64,000 nt of DNA. Source: Lepus europaeus (lineage: Eukaryota > Chordata > Mammalia > Lagomorpha > Leporidae). The number at the start of each line of letters is the position of its first letter. Position 1 is the stretch's first letter. The position numbers were made by a program, and so were the translations under genes. Of the stretch, positions 23,490 through 34,896 are shown in pieces. Location of the stretch: contig NC_084850.1 in assembly GCF_033115175.1 (NCBI RefSeq), positions 101,619,439 to 101,683,438 of the forward strand, in the 5' to 3' direction. Below the pieces are notes generated by a model. It saw nothing but the letters and a program-made list of their open reading frames with translations. It was not told the DNA's origin and did no database searches.

Positions 23490-24149
23490 TTGTTGGTGTT
23501 CTTTTGCCAGGCTTTTCTATCATCATTACATTAGGCAACAATGTATTAGGATCCTAGAAAGGATGTAGTAGGAATGGCAGTTTAGATTATAAGAGGGGAG
23601 AGAGCTCAGAGTAGAGAGCTTGTCATAATTAGGACTTTCAGGACGTGCAGAGACCTGTACCACAGGGACAACAGGGGAATGGGCTCCACCCCCACCCCAA
23701 TTTGAGGAACCAAGTCTCTGGCCTGAAATCCAGGAATCAAAGGCATTATTTTTATGCAAGTCTTGTCAGTCAACTTACAAGAATCAATTACTCTTTTGGT
23801 CAAACTGGCTGGAAGGGAGGCTTTTTTCAAATGGAAAACATGCTGTATGCCTGGGAGAAGATAGCAACACAGAAGTAGGAAAGAAGTCGGATGAGGAAAG
23901 ATGGGAGATAATTGGAGGAGAAGGAAAGGGGCCCTGTGGAAAGGCTGTTTCTTTTTAACAGGAAGGAAAGTTCATGAGTACAAGAAAGATCTATAATTTC
24001 AGATCTATAATTTCTCCTCTATCTGCAAGTTTAGCTTTAATGCATAAACTGACTCGTGCTGTTTGAAGTTTACCTCTATGTATTTTGTAATGTGATCTGT
24101 ATTTTCTCTTTAAAATATATTGACAAAATACCTTTTTTCCTTTTGTTTC
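23490..24149. other. unassigned
   Basis: No recognised exon or repeat. A perfect tandem repeat, ATAATTTCAGATCTATAATT, lies at about 23993-24012. Confidence 0.3.
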
Positions 24150-24468
24150 TTAAGATTTATTTATTTGAAAGGCAGAGTTACAGTAACAGAGGGACAGATA
24201 GAGAGAGATCTTCCATCCACTGGTATACTCCCCAAATAGCCCAAATGGCTCAGGCTGGGTCAGGTTGAAACCAGGAGCCAGGAGCCCCATCTGGGTCTCC
24301 CACGTGGGTGGCAGGGGCCCAAGCCCTTGGACTGTCATCTGCTGCTTTCCCAGGTGAATTAGCAGGGAGTTGGATGAGAAGTGAAGCAGCTAACACTTGA
24401 ACCTGTGCTCATATTGGATGCTGGCATCACAGGTGGTGGCTCAATTTATCATGCCACGATGCTGGCCC
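24150..24468 (-). mobile_element. CSINE
   Basis: Minus copy ending CACGATGCTGGCCCC, inserted within antisense L1 sequence. Confidence 0.88.
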
Positions 24469-24619
24469 CTATAAAATATTCTCAATGTATATAGAGATGA
24501 TTTATTTTTGCCAGTTTTTTATTTCTTAATGGAATGCTCTGTGGTCACAGAATACAATGAGCCATATTATAGTAAAGCTTTAGATTATTTTTCTTTGTTT
24601 GATGACATAGTTACTGAAA

Positions 24620-24912
24620 AGGGGCAGGCGTTTGGCACAGCAATTAAGATACTGTTGGGATGCTTGCATCGCATACTGCAGTGCCTGGATTCAGGTCCTG
24701 GTTTCCATTCCTGATTTCGGCTTTTTGGTAAACGTGCATCCTGAAAGGCAGCAGGTGATGATACAAGTACTTGGGGCCCTGCCACCTACTTGGGAAACCC
24801 GAACTGAATTCCTGGCTGCTGGTTTGCCCTCAGCTAGCCCCAGCTGTTGTGGGTATTTGGGGAGTGAACCAGGGGATGGGAGACCTTTGTCTTTCAAATA
24901 AAAAAAAAGTAA
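24620..24912 (+). mobile_element. CSINE, old variant
   Basis: Plus copy with head GGGGCAGGCGTTTGGC and CAATTAAGATAC, shortened CT tract. Confidence 0.85.
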
Positions 24913-25242
24913 ATTTAAAAATGGTTAATGGTAGAATTAATTAATTAATTAATTAATTTCTGCTAGTTTCAATTTTACACAGCTTGAGAATATGTTATTA
25001 GCTATAAGTGTGTTGATAATTTTTCTAATTCTTGGTATATACTAGTTTGAACCATTTACCTTTAGCCCTTGTGATGTTTTTGAGCTTACATTCCTTCTAG
25101 GCAGATATTAAAATTGCAGCCCCAGGTTTCTATGTTCTTGGTGTATTCCTTTATTTCCATATGTTCTGAATCTTGATTTTTTTAAAGGTTTAATCATCTC
25201 ATTAAAGTTTCAATAGCTGGGAAATTTCCCCAGTAATTTAAA

Positions 25243-25554
25243 AATGTATTTATTTATTGAAAGGCAGAGGGTCAGGGGGTCGGGGGAGAGATTTCCCATT
25301 TACTGGTTCACTCCTCAAATGCCCTCAACAGTCATGGCTGAGCCAGGCTGAAGCCAGGAGCTAGAAATTCAATCTGCATCTCTCACATGAGGGGCAGGGA
25401 TCTATATACTTGAGCCATCACCTGCAGTCTCCCAGGGTGTACATCAATAGGAAGCTAGAATCAGGAGTAGAGCCAGGACTCAAAACCAGGCACTCTGATA
25501 TTGGATGTGAGTATCCCAAGCAAAGTTTTCATCATCACACCAAATGCCTGTGCT
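25243..25554 (-). mobile_element. CSINE, old
   Basis: Minus copy with tail ATGTATTTATTTATTG and decayed head near CACACCAAATGCCTGTGC. Confidence 0.8.
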
Positions 25555-25599
25555 AGGGTCTTCAAGTATAACTTATATTTATAAAATAATTCTGTACCA

Positions 25600-25841
25600 G
25601 GGCTAGCACTGTGGCAGTGGGTTAATCTACTATATACAACACCAGCATCCCATATAGGCACCAATTCGAGTCCTGGCTGTTCCACTTTTCATCCAGCTCA
25701 CTGCTAATGCACCTGGGGAAGGAGTAGAAGACAGCCCAAGTGCTTGGGTCCCTGCACTCACGTGGGAGACCCAGAAGAAGCTCCTGGCTCCTGCTCTCTC
25801 TCTTATTCTGACTTTCAAATAAGTAAATAAATAAATCTTAA
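25600..25841 (+). mobile_element. CSINE, internally deleted
   Basis: Plus copy lacking about 80 bases between CTCCTGGCTCCTG and the CT tract. The tail AAGTAAATAAATAAATCTT is intact. Confidence 0.88.
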
Positions 25842-26200
25842 ATGTTGTCCTTTGGGGGAATTTCTGCTTGTTCCCTTTTTCCATCTAATCTGAGAATCAT
25901 TTATTTCAATGAATACTTCTAATCCATTTATAATATGTAATTATTATCACTAGGATGCATTTATACAATTTATATATTTCTTTGTGTACTCCTTTAACTT
26001 TCTTGGCACTTCAAATTTTGGTATTTCACCCCTTAATTCTCACTTGAAAGTTACTATTTATTTTTATTCTTCTATTCATTTTCTCCAACAGAAGATCATA
26101 ATTATGTGCATATTTCTCTAAAATATAATAGGTCTATCAATACCTATAGCCTTCTTCTGAAAAAGAATAAGAAAATCATAAGATTGTTTTTTATTTTCCT

Positions 26201-26610
26201 TTCACTTATTTTCTCTCAACTACTTTTTGTGTGGCTATAATTGTAATTTTAGTTCCAATTTGTAGTGATAAACATTCGAATACATTTGCATTGCTTTTTC
26301 ATTTGCCAAATAGAAACAAAAACTAATGCCAAAAATATATTTGTAGAAAACACTGGCACACTAATGGGGAATGCAAAGATTACTTGATAAAAATGCAGAC
26401 ATACCCAATTCTTTACTACATATGAATGACCATAAACAGATGGTCCTATCTTAAAGTATAAATTTAAAGCAAGCTCACTGACAACAAGAGGATTTTTAAA
26501 AAATATGTCATGCTTATTATAAGTTGTGTGCAGAAAAGAAAGTGGTAGATTTCTAAAAAAGAAGGGTAATCAGATACTTAGCCCTACCATCTATTAGAAT
26601 AAATTATAAA
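26201..26610. other. unassigned AT-rich sequence
   Basis: Probably old L1, but orientation switches nearby and I cannot place it. Confidence 0.3.
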
Positions 26611-27568
26611 GAGATTAATAAGAATAATTAAGTTGATGACCATTAGGCAGCTCAATGGAATAGAGTAAGGTCCAGAAATACCCTAGAGTTACATACTGGA
26701 GTGTATGTAAATGTCAGTATAGTATTGCATTTTAGTGGGAAAGCATAAGTTATTTAGTAACTGGTGTTGGGACAGATGTGCAAAGAATATGAAGACAGAT
26801 TCCCGGCTAAGGTGTTACAACAGAAACAAACAACCAGATAATCACAGAAACAGAAAATAAAAACACAGAAGTACTAAAAAGAAAATACAAGAGTTATGCG
26901 TATGTGTGTGTGTGTTTTCAAATATAGCTGAGCAATGACAAGGGCCTTTCTAGTTATGATCTTTCTAGTTATGATCTAAAACTTAGAGAAAACAAAAGAT
27001 TGATAAGCTCAATTATGTAAGTACATTGATAAAATAACACAATTTTAATTTAAAGGACAAACGAGCAGTTGGGAGAAATGATTTGCGGCATATATGAAAG
27101 ATAAGAGTTGGCGCTGGTGCTGCGGTATAGGGGGTAGAGCAGACACCTGTGATGCTGGCGTGCCATATGGGTGCTGGTTCAAGATCTCACTGTTCCACCT
27201 CTGATCCAGTTCCCTGCTAATGCACCTGGGAAAGCAACGGAGGAGGACCCAAGTCCTTGGGCCCCTGCACCCATGTGGGAGACCTAGAGGAAGCTCCTGG
27301 CTCCTGGCTTCAGCCTAGCCCATCCTCAGCCATGTGGCCATCTGGGGAGTGAACCAGTGAATGGAAAATTCTCTCTCTCTCTCTCCCTACTCCCCCTCTC
27401 CCTCTCTCTCTATAACACTTTCAAATAAATAAATAAATAAAATCTTTAATAAAAAGATAGAGTTAATGTCCTTAATAAATAAATATAAATAAATAGCAAC
27501 AACCTGATAGAATGAGGAGCAAAGCGAATTTTAAAAGGGCCCAGAAAAAAATAACATAAATGATTCTT
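26611..27568 (+). mobile_element. old L1 ORF2 fragment
   Basis: Plus-strand L1 phrases in order: AGCTCAATGGAATAGAG, AACTGGTGTTGGGACAGATG, then AAAGGACAAACGAGCAGTTG, with AATGTCCTTAATAAAT after the SINE at 27109-27457. Stops throughout. Confidence 0.65.
27109..27457 (+). mobile_element. CSINE inserted in L1
   Basis: Plus copy from TTGGCGCTGGTGCTGCGG to AAATAAATAAATAAAATC. Confidence 0.88.
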
Positions 27569-27612
27569 TTTAAAAAAGATTTATTTATCTGAACATTGGA
27601 CAGAGTTAATTC
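27569..27612 (-). mobile_element. CSINE tail fragment
   Basis: AAAAGATTTATTTATCTGAA is the 3' end of a minus copy only. Confidence 0.6.
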
Positions 27613-27812
27613 CCCCTTCATTCTGAGAACCCTTTTTTCTCTTGGCTTCCCAGACACAGGACTGGTTTCCTTGGCTTCATTACCTGTTTCTCCCCTGGTT
27701 CTTTGTTTGCTTCTCTTTTAGACATTAGTGCTTCAGGCTCTGGCCAGGGCTACCTTCCCCTGTCTATGGCAGGCCTTCCCTTGCTCATTTCTTCTGCTCC
27801 TATAATTGTATT

Positions 27813-28225
27813 TTTAAAAAAAACAACTATGTATGTATGTAGGTATTTGAAAATGAGAGTGGCAGAGAGAGGGGGAGACAAAGAAAGATCATGCTGGTTC
27901 ACTCTCCAAATGGCTGCAACACCAGGAAAAGCTGTTGCTTGCAACACCGGCATCCCTTATCGGAAGCTTCATTCAAGTCTCAGCTACTCCTCTTCCATTC
28001 CAGTTTCCCGGTATTCTCCTGTGAAGGCAGTGAATGAAGGCTCAAGTACTTGAGTCCTTGCTCCCCATGTGGGAGACCAAGATGGATTTCTTGGCTTCTG
28101 GCTCCAGGCTTTAGCCTGCCCCAGATCTGTTGCAACCACCTGGGGACTGAACCAGCAGGTAGAAGGACCCCCCCCCCTTTTTCCTTCTCTCTCTCTAATT
28201 TTGCCTTTCAAATATATAAATCAAT
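27813..28225. mobile_element. tail-to-tail inverted CSINE composite
   Basis: A minus-strand 3' half (27815 to about 27925) joins directly to a plus-strand copy starting within its head at about 27930 and ending CAAATATATAAATC near 28222. No duplication separates them. Confidence 0.65.
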
Positions 28226-28341
28226 ATTTAAAATACTAATAACATTCTTTACAGAATTAGAAAAAAAATCCTAAAGTGTATATGGGAACACAAAAGACCT
28301 AAAATAGTCAAAGCAATATTGAACTAAAAGAACAAGGCTAG
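28226..28341 (+). mobile_element. L1 ORF2 fragment
   Basis: ATTCTTTACAGAATTAGAAA and AGTCAAAGCAATATTGAACT match the conserved L1 ORF2 stretch also seen at 4750-4850. Confidence 0.7.
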
Positions 28342-28660
28342 AGGCCGACGCTGTGGGATAGAAGGTTAAGTTTCTACCTGCAGTGCCAGCATCCCAGATG
28401 GATGCCGGTTCAAGTCTCCGAGGCTCCACTTCTGTTCCAGCTCCCCGCTAATGTGTCTGGGAAAGCAGCGGAGGACAGCCCAAGTGCTTGTGGCCCTGCA
28501 CCTACGTGGGAGACCCAGAAGACACTCCTGGATCCTGGCTTTGTCCTGGCTCAGCCCCAGCCATCACAGCCACTTGGGGAGTGAACCAGTAGCAGGAAGA
28601 TTTCACTCCTTCTGTCACCCTGTCTTTCAAATAAGTAAATAAATCCCTTTTTAAAAAAAG
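28342..28660 (+). mobile_element. CSINE inserted in L1
   Basis: Plus copy from AGGCCGACGCTGTGGG to AAGTAAATAAATCCC. Confidence 0.9.
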
Positions 28661-28936
28661 AATAATAAACACTAATCATGGATTCTACCTAAACAATGAT
28701 ATATTTATCTTAGGAGGAAATGTGTATGTGAGTGAGGTTGTATAGAAAAGCTAAATCTCTAGGTTCCATGGTGGAAAATCAACAGATAATGCTCCACACT
28801 GAAAAAAAAAGATATTAAAGATAGCAAAAGATATCAAGAGTGCTTCTTAGGGAGCTGGCATCTATGGAAAAGGAAACTGGGAAGAACTATTTTTCTAACA
28901 AGATTTCCAGAACTATTTGATACTTAGTATCACTTT

Positions 28937-29257
28937 TAAAGATTTATTTATGTGAAAGTCACAATTACACAGAGAGAGAAGGAGAGGCAGGGTGGGGGGT
29001 CCTGCATCTGCTGGTTCACTCCTCAATTGGCTGCAATGGCTGGAGCTGCACTGATCGGAAGCCAGAAGCCAGGAGCTTCTTCTGGGTCTCTGATGAGAGT
29101 ACAGGGGCCCAAGGACTTGGGCCAACTTCTACTGCTTTCCCAGGCCATAGCAGAGAGCTGGATTGGAAGTGAGCAGCCAGGACTCGAACCAGCACCCATA
29201 TGGGATGCCGGCACTGCAGGTGGCGGCTTTACTTGCTGTGCCACAGCGCCGGCCCCT
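28937..29257 (-). mobile_element. CSINE
   Basis: Full minus copy ending CCACAGCGCCGGCCCC. Confidence 0.93.
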
Positions 29258-29292
29258 AGTACCAATTTTAAACAAAACTAAAAAGGAATTGA

Positions 29293-29610
29293 GGGGCCGG
29301 CGCCGTGGCTCACTTGGTTAATCCTCCGCCTGCGGCGCCGGCATCCCATATGAGTGCCGGGTTCTAGTCTCAGTTGCTTCTCTTCCAGTCCGGCTCTCTG
29401 CTGTGGCCCGGGAGGGCAGTGGAGGATGGCCCAAGGCCTTGGGCCCCTGCACCCGCATGGGAGACCAGGAGGAAGCACCTGGCTCCTGGCTTCGGATCAG
29501 CGCAGTGCCGGCCATGGTGGCCATTTGGGGAGTGAACCAACGGAAGGAAGATCTTTCTCTTTGTCTCTCTCACTGTCTATAACTCTACCTGTCAAATAAA
29601 TAAAAAATAA
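29293..29610 (+). mobile_element. CSINE, young type
   Basis: Plus copy from GGGGCCGGCGCCGTGGCTCA with tail CAAATAAATAAAAAATAAAA. Confidence 0.93.
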
Positions 29611-29848
29611 AAAAACTAATTGAAAATTACAAAGTAGTCAAAAATATTTATAAAAATATACAAGAATGAAAAAGGGTTATTAACTTTAATGTTTTTTTAA
29701 ATACATAAGCTAAGATACACAAATCATCAATGAAAGAGAAGTGGGAAGTTTACAAAAGAGAAATAAATTGCCTATCACAATATGTATGTGTGTGTGTTGG
29801 GGGAGGAACTGATCCTGCCAAGAAAAAAAAGTAATAAATAAGATCTTC

Positions 29849-29963
29849 AAAAAGTTTGTGGAAAATTCATACTATGAATAAAAGAATGAGTTTCAAAATT
29901 TTTTTGCACCAAAATAAAACTGATGCTTTAATTCCATTTTCCATGAACATTTTGAAGTACCCT
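29849..29963 (+). mobile_element. mariner-like MITE, copy B
   Basis: The clearest copy. The left end TCTTCAAAAAGTTTGTGGAA is inverted at the right as TTCCATGAACATTTTGAAGT, with core TTTGCACCAAAATAAAACTG. It abuts the MaLR LTR that follows. Confidence 0.75.
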
Positions 29964-29965
29964 CT

Positions 29966-30393
29966 GCTATGGTTTGGCTATAAGTTTGGGTGTCCCCCAA
30001 AGGCTCATGTGCTAAAGGTTTAGTCTCCAAAATCTCATGTTAGTGCTACTAAGGAGTAGGAAATCTAATCAAAATATGGTGTTTAGAAGAGCCTTTGGGA
30101 AGTGATTGGACTGAATTATTAGGGTGAAGCTGCTAACAGCTGAATCACGGTGGCTTGATAAGGACAGTAATAGATAAGGAGAGTGTAGATGAGTGTGTTC
30201 TCCCTTCCATGCGGTACTCCACACCACCTAGGGACTCTGTCAGCAAGAATGCCCTTAACAGATGCCCAACCAATGGGGCCACCTGATCGTGGACTGTGAA
30301 TCTCCAGAACCATGAGCTAAAAAATCTTTTTTATCTTTATAAAGTTAGTTTTCTTGGTTATTTCATTGTAGTGATGAAACGCTATTTAATACA
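29966..30393 (+). mobile_element. ERVL-MaLR LTR (MST/MLT1-like)
   Basis: It begins TGCTATGGTTTGGCTATAAG with GTGTCCCCCAAAGGCTCATG and ends near ATGAAACGCTATTTAATACA, the usual MaLR LTR ends. Both plus-strand MaLR blocks and the CCAGAACCATGAGCTAAA segment are present. Confidence 0.85.
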
Positions 30394-30880
30394 CCTTTAT
30401 GCAAATGAAAACAAAGAGATCAAATCTTTCCTTCAGGTTCAGGAGCCCCAGATGAATTCGTACCCCTGGGCACCCCTTCCTCCTCACCTCACAGGTGTTG
30501 CCATGTCCCCCTGGTTGGGAAGCATCTGCATTAGCTGCCATGTTCCTGATAGACCTCAGCGCTGGGGCTCTTCTGCTGACAACTCCACTCTTCCCAGGAG
30601 GCTGAAGCGCAGTGTGTCTGTGGACTCAGAGCTTCTGGGGTCAAAAGGAAAAGGCTTTTGTGGGGTCTGGCCCAGTGACTCCGCAGAACCTCCAAGAACC
30701 TCCAAGAAACCTAGAAAGACAACATTCACAAGGTCAGAGCCATACAAACATTGCCTGAAGGCATCAAAGGACAGCTCATGTCATTGGGTCCTGTGGAGCA
30801 GACACGGTGTAGGAAACACTTAGTAATTAAAATGCAATATGAGTGACACCATGAGATTTTACTAAAAATTAATAAAGGTT
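30394..30880. other. unassigned; open frame running out of the LTR
   Basis: A 175-codon plus-strand frame (30296-30823) starts inside the LTR and continues through this non-repetitive part. It has proline, serine and basic patches but no domain I recognise and no obvious splice signals. Chance opening is the simplest reading. Confidence 0.25.
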
Positions 30881-30884
30881 TATA

Positions 30885-31065
30885 TTCTGGCTCTGCCAAT
30901 TACTATCTGTGAGAATATGAAAAGGCTTCTTCAATTATATTTTTCAAAATGAACCAAAACTATCCCAAGTGGTTGTGAAAAAATTAAATGAATTAATGTT
31001 TATAAGGCACCTAGCTCCAGGTTGGCACAAGATATTATTATCATTATTATTATAATGAACTGTGT
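30885..31065 (+). mobile_element. MIR SINE
   Basis: CTGGCTCTGCCAATTACTA and GAAAAAATTAAATGAATTAA with GGCACCTAGCTCCAGG are the MIR core and 3' region. Confidence 0.8.
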
Positions 31066-31212
31066 AATGTGCGGAATCAGGTACCTCAACTAATTTGCAC
31101 ATTCCTGCCATGTATTTGTTGCTAGAATTATTATTCCATTTTAGGCACACAGAAATAGAAGTTTGGTGATGTTAAGTCAAACCCAATCTACCTGGATCCA
31201 AAGTTTATGTTT

Positions 31213-31558
31213 TTTTTTTTTCTTTGACAGGCAGAGTGGACAGTGAGAGAGAGAGAGACAGAGAGACAAGTCTTCCTTTTTGCCGTTGGTTCACCCCACA
31301 ATGGCCGCTGTGGCCAGTGCACTGCGGCCGGCGCACCGCGCTGATCCGAAGCCAGGAGCCAGGTGATTCTCCTGGTCTCCCATGCGGGTGCAGGGCCCAA
31401 GCACTTGGGCCATCCTCCACTGCACTCCTGGGCCACAGCAGAGGGCTGGCCTGGAAGAGGGGCAACTGGGATAGAATCCAGCGCCCTGACCGGGACTGGA
31501 ACCCAGTGTGCCGGCGCCGCAGGCAGAGGATTAGCCTGTTAAGCCACGGCGCCGGCCC
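31213..31558 (-). mobile_element. young CSINE with duplication
   Basis: Minus copy starting with a T-run and ending CCACGGCGCCGGCCC. AAAGTTTATGTTTT lies on both sides (from 31200 and from 31559). Confidence 0.95.
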
Positions 31559-31571
31559 AAAGTTTATGTTT

Positions 31572-31959
31572 TCAACATTGTATCATATGATACCTTTTAG
31601 ATAGTAGGCCCAAATAAACATGGTTCTATTTAATAGATGTTAAAAATATGACTGAATTTGGAATAAAGAAGTTTAGTAAATGTTCTTGATACAGAAGAGA
31701 TATGTCATAAGGAAAATATTAATAGACTAAAGTTAAAATTTGTAAACTACCTCAAAAATATCTAAAGGTAAAGCTGTTTCTTTCTACTGAGAGATCTAGG
31801 GAGGACAGTGTCTTGTCTATGCTGACTAATATAAGGAACAATTTTAGTCCAATCAGCTGAGAGGCACTATAGATTTAGACTTGTTAGGAAAGGGAAAATA
31901 TCCACTTAAAATGAAGAGGAACCTAATTAAAACAGCATAAGTAAGAAATGGGTGGAAGA
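31572..31959. other. unassigned
   Basis: AT-rich with no recognised feature. Confidence 0.3.
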
Positions 31960-32656
31960 AGGGCTGGCATTGTGGTGTAGCAGGTAAGAGCACCCTTACA
32001 GTGCCAGCATCCCATATGGTCACCAGTTCGAATCCCTGCTGCTCCACTTCCCATCTAGCTCTTTGCTATGGCCTGGGAATGCAATGGGGAATGGCCTAAG
32101 TCCTTGGCCCCTGCACCCCCGTGGGAGGCTTGGAAGAAGCTCCTGGCTCCTGGCTTCAGATTGGCCCAACTCTGGCCCTTGCAGCCTTTTGGGGAGTGAA
32201 CCAGTAGATGGAAGACTTTCTCTCTCTGTGTGTCTCACTCTGTCTCTCTCTGTGTCTCTCTCTCTCTTCCTCTGCATGACTCTCTCTTTTTTTTTTACAT
32301 TTATTTATTTATTTATTTGAAAGGCAGAGCCACGGAGAGGCAGAGGCAGAGGCAAAGAGAGGTCTTCCACCCACTGGTTCACTCCCCAGATGGCTGCAAC
32401 GGCCGGAGCTGAGCCGATCTAAAGCCAGGAGCCAGGAGTTTCTTCTTGGTCTCCCAAATGGGTGCAGGGGCCCAAGGACGTGGGCCGTCTTTTACTGCTT
32501 TCCCAGGCCATAGCAGAGAGCTGGATCGGAAATGGAGCAGCTGGGACACGAATTGGTGCCCATATGGGATGCTGACACTGCAGGTGGTAGCTTTACCCTG
32601 TATGACACAGAACCCGCCCAACTCTACCTTTCAAATAAATAAATCTCTTTAAAAAA
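31960..32656 (+). mobile_element. CSINE interrupted by a minus CSINE
   Basis: Body 31960-32284, tail ACTCTACCTTTCAAATAAAT at 32619-32656. The insertion landed near the end of its CT tract. Confidence 0.88.
32285..32618 (-). mobile_element. CSINE nested in a CSINE
   Basis: Minus copy from the ATTTATTTATTTATTTATTT tail to head end GACACAGAACCCGCCC. Confidence 0.9.
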
Positions 32657-32668
32657 AGAAATAGGAAG

Positions 32669-32925
32669 GGGCTGGCACTGTGGCATAGTGGGTAAAGCCA
32701 CTGCCTGCAGCGCCGACATCCCATATGGGTGCTGGTTCAAGTCCCAGTTGCTCCACTTCCGATCCGGCTCTCTGCTATGGCCTGGGAAAGCAGTAGAAGA
32801 TGGTCTAAGTCCGTGGGCCCCTGCACCCATGTGGGAGACCCAGAGGAAGCTCCTGGCTCCTAGCTTTGGATCGGAGCAGCTGCAGCCATTGCAGCCAATT
32901 GGGGAGTGAACCAGTGGATGGGAGG

Positions 32926-32968
<43 letters not shown>

Positions 32969-33015
32969 CTTTGTAACTCTTTCAAATAAATAAATAAATA
33001 AATTTTTTTAAAAAA
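32669..33015 (+). mobile_element. CSINE
   Basis: Full plus copy with a long CT tract and AAATAAATAAATAAATTTT tail. Confidence 0.93.
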
Positions 33016-33250
33016 GAAATGAGAGGAAGAATAAAGAAGTAAATAAATAAAAAATAAGAATAAAAACATAATAAAGAATATAAACCAAGTCCAATTTTTA
33101 AAACAGAAAGAGGATGCTGCCAAAAAAAAGAGAGAATACTCCTTCTCTTATACTCAAGGAAATGTTAGAAAATTTCTTCAAATAACTCAGTCACAAAGAC
33201 TATTTGATAGGTGTTTTAATCCTAGGAATCAGCAGGCTTAATTTTCTGAT

Positions 33251-34035
33251 CACAGCATAAACTGTACAACATTATTAGTCATTAGGGAAATACAAATCAA
33301 AACCAATATCGTCCATTCACCAGGAGACTAGTTCACATCCCTTAGGACAGCTAAGATAAGAAAAAAGACAATAGTAAGTGTTGACAAGATGTGAATAAGC
33401 TGGAGCCCTCACACATCCTGGTTAGACTATAAAATGGTGCAGCTACTCTGAAAACTAGTTTGGCAGTTCCTCAAAATGTGAACCATGGAGTCACCATATG
33501 GCTCAGAAATTCCCCTCCTAGGTGGAGAGAAATCAAAACATGTATCTGCTCCAAAATTTGTACATAAATATTCACATTATTCATAGCAAACAAAGATAAA
33601 AACAAGTTAAATATCCATCAATTGACAAATGGGTAAGAAAAGATTTGGCATAGCCATACAATCAAATAGTATATGGCTATTAAAAAAGAAGCACTGATAC
33701 CTGCTACAACCTGGAATAAACCTTAAAATCATTACATGAAGTGAAAGAAACCAGTCACACAAAAACACATATTTGATGATGCCATTTCTGTAATATGGCC
33801 ACAACAGGCAAATCCATAGAGATAGAAAGTAGATTAGTGGTTGCCCAGGGCTGGCAGTGTGAGGTGGCATGAGTAGTGAACATCTGCTAATCTAAACAGG
33901 GTTTCTTTTGTGGGTGTTTCAAAGATTCTAAAATTGTATTGTGGTAATGGCTGCACAACCCCGTGACTATCCTAAAATCCACCGAACTTTATCTTTTAAA
34001 TGGGTGAGTTTTACGCTTCTGGAATAAATTTATTT
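33251..34035 (+). mobile_element. old L1 ORF2 end and 3' UTR (L1MB/L1MC-like)
   Basis: TTAGTCATTAGGGAAATACA, ATGGTGCAGCTACTCTGAAA, GTTAAATATCCATCAATTGA and TTCTAAAATTGTATTGTGGT follow the order of an old L1 3' end, closing near GAATAAATTTATTT. Confidence 0.8.
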
Positions 34036-34319
34036 AAAAAAAAAAGGAAAGAAAAGAAACTTTTCCCTAAATAATCCAGTAGAAAAGTGGGAAATCAATA
34101 CAAAAGCTATTTGATTACTACCAAAAGGTATGGAATACAAAGTTGTATTTGACTGAAATTTATACTTCAAAATGGCTTTATTTTTAACTAAAAATAAATA
34201 TAACTGAAAAGTCATAGGTCCAACCAAAAATATTCAAAATAGAAAAAAAAATTAAACGAAATAAAAACAAAAACCAGGTTGTAGAATTATTAAAGATAAA
34301 ACTGTAAATAAAATGAAAC

Positions 34320-34582
34320 AGGGGCAGGCGCTGTGGCACAGTGGGTTAATGCCCTGGCCTGAAGCGCTAGCAACCCACATGGGTGCCAGTTCAAGTCCCG
34401 GCTACTCCACTTACAATCCAGCTCTTTTCTATGGCCTTTTTTCTATAGCAGTAGAAGATGGCCCAAGTCCTTGGGCCCCTGCACCCGCATGGGAGACCCG
34501 GAGGAATTTCCTGGCTCCTGGCTTCGGATCAGCGCAGTTCTGGCCATTGCGGCCAATTGGGGAGTGAACCATCAGATGGAAG

Positions 34583-34620
<38 letters not shown>

Positions 34621-34679
34621 CTCTTCTCTCTGTGTAACTCTGACTCTCAAGTGAAAAATAAATAAATCTTTAAAAAAAT
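34320..34679 (+). mobile_element. CSINE with duplication
   Basis: Plus copy; AAATAAAATGAAACA occurs at the left edge and after the tail. Confidence 0.93.
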
Positions 34680-34786
34680 AAAATGAAACAAATATAACAA
34701 TATAGGGTTTAAAGAAAATAAGAGCTAGTCCTTTGGAATGACCAGTGTGAAATATAATTCCTTAGCAAACAAGACAAAGAAGAAAA

Positions 34787-34789
34787 GTA

Positions 34790-34846
<57 letters not shown>

Positions 34847-34862
34847 GTGTGTGTGTGTGTAT
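34787..34862. repeat. (AT)n(GT)n microsatellite
   Basis: Long alternating AT with a (GT)7-like block at about 34847-34860. It directly borders the composite element. Confidence 0.95.
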
Positions 34863-34877
34863 ATAAAACGCAACAGT
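34863..34877 (+). repeat. target-site duplication, left copy
   Basis: ATAAAACGCAACAGT, identical to 40013-40027. The two copies bound the composite element. Confidence 0.93.
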
Positions 34878-34885
34878 GAGAGTGG

Positions 34886-34896
34886 CAAGATGGCGG
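34886..34896 (+). promoter_or_regulatory. YY1-like site at the L1 5' end
   Basis: CAAGATGGCGG lies 9 bases from the element start. In human L1 a YY1 site at a similar place directs correct transcription start, so this supports a complete 5' end. Confidence 0.6.

Larger units (their letters stand above)
24469..26200 (-). mobile_element. old L1 ORF2 fragment, split by SINEs
   Basis: Segments 24469-24619, 24913-25242 and 25846-26200 are antisense to the endonuclease to RT part of L1 ORF2 (for example CTGTGGTCACAGAATACAAT and GAATCATTTATTTCAATGAA). No frame is intact. Right limit uncertain. Confidence 0.55.
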
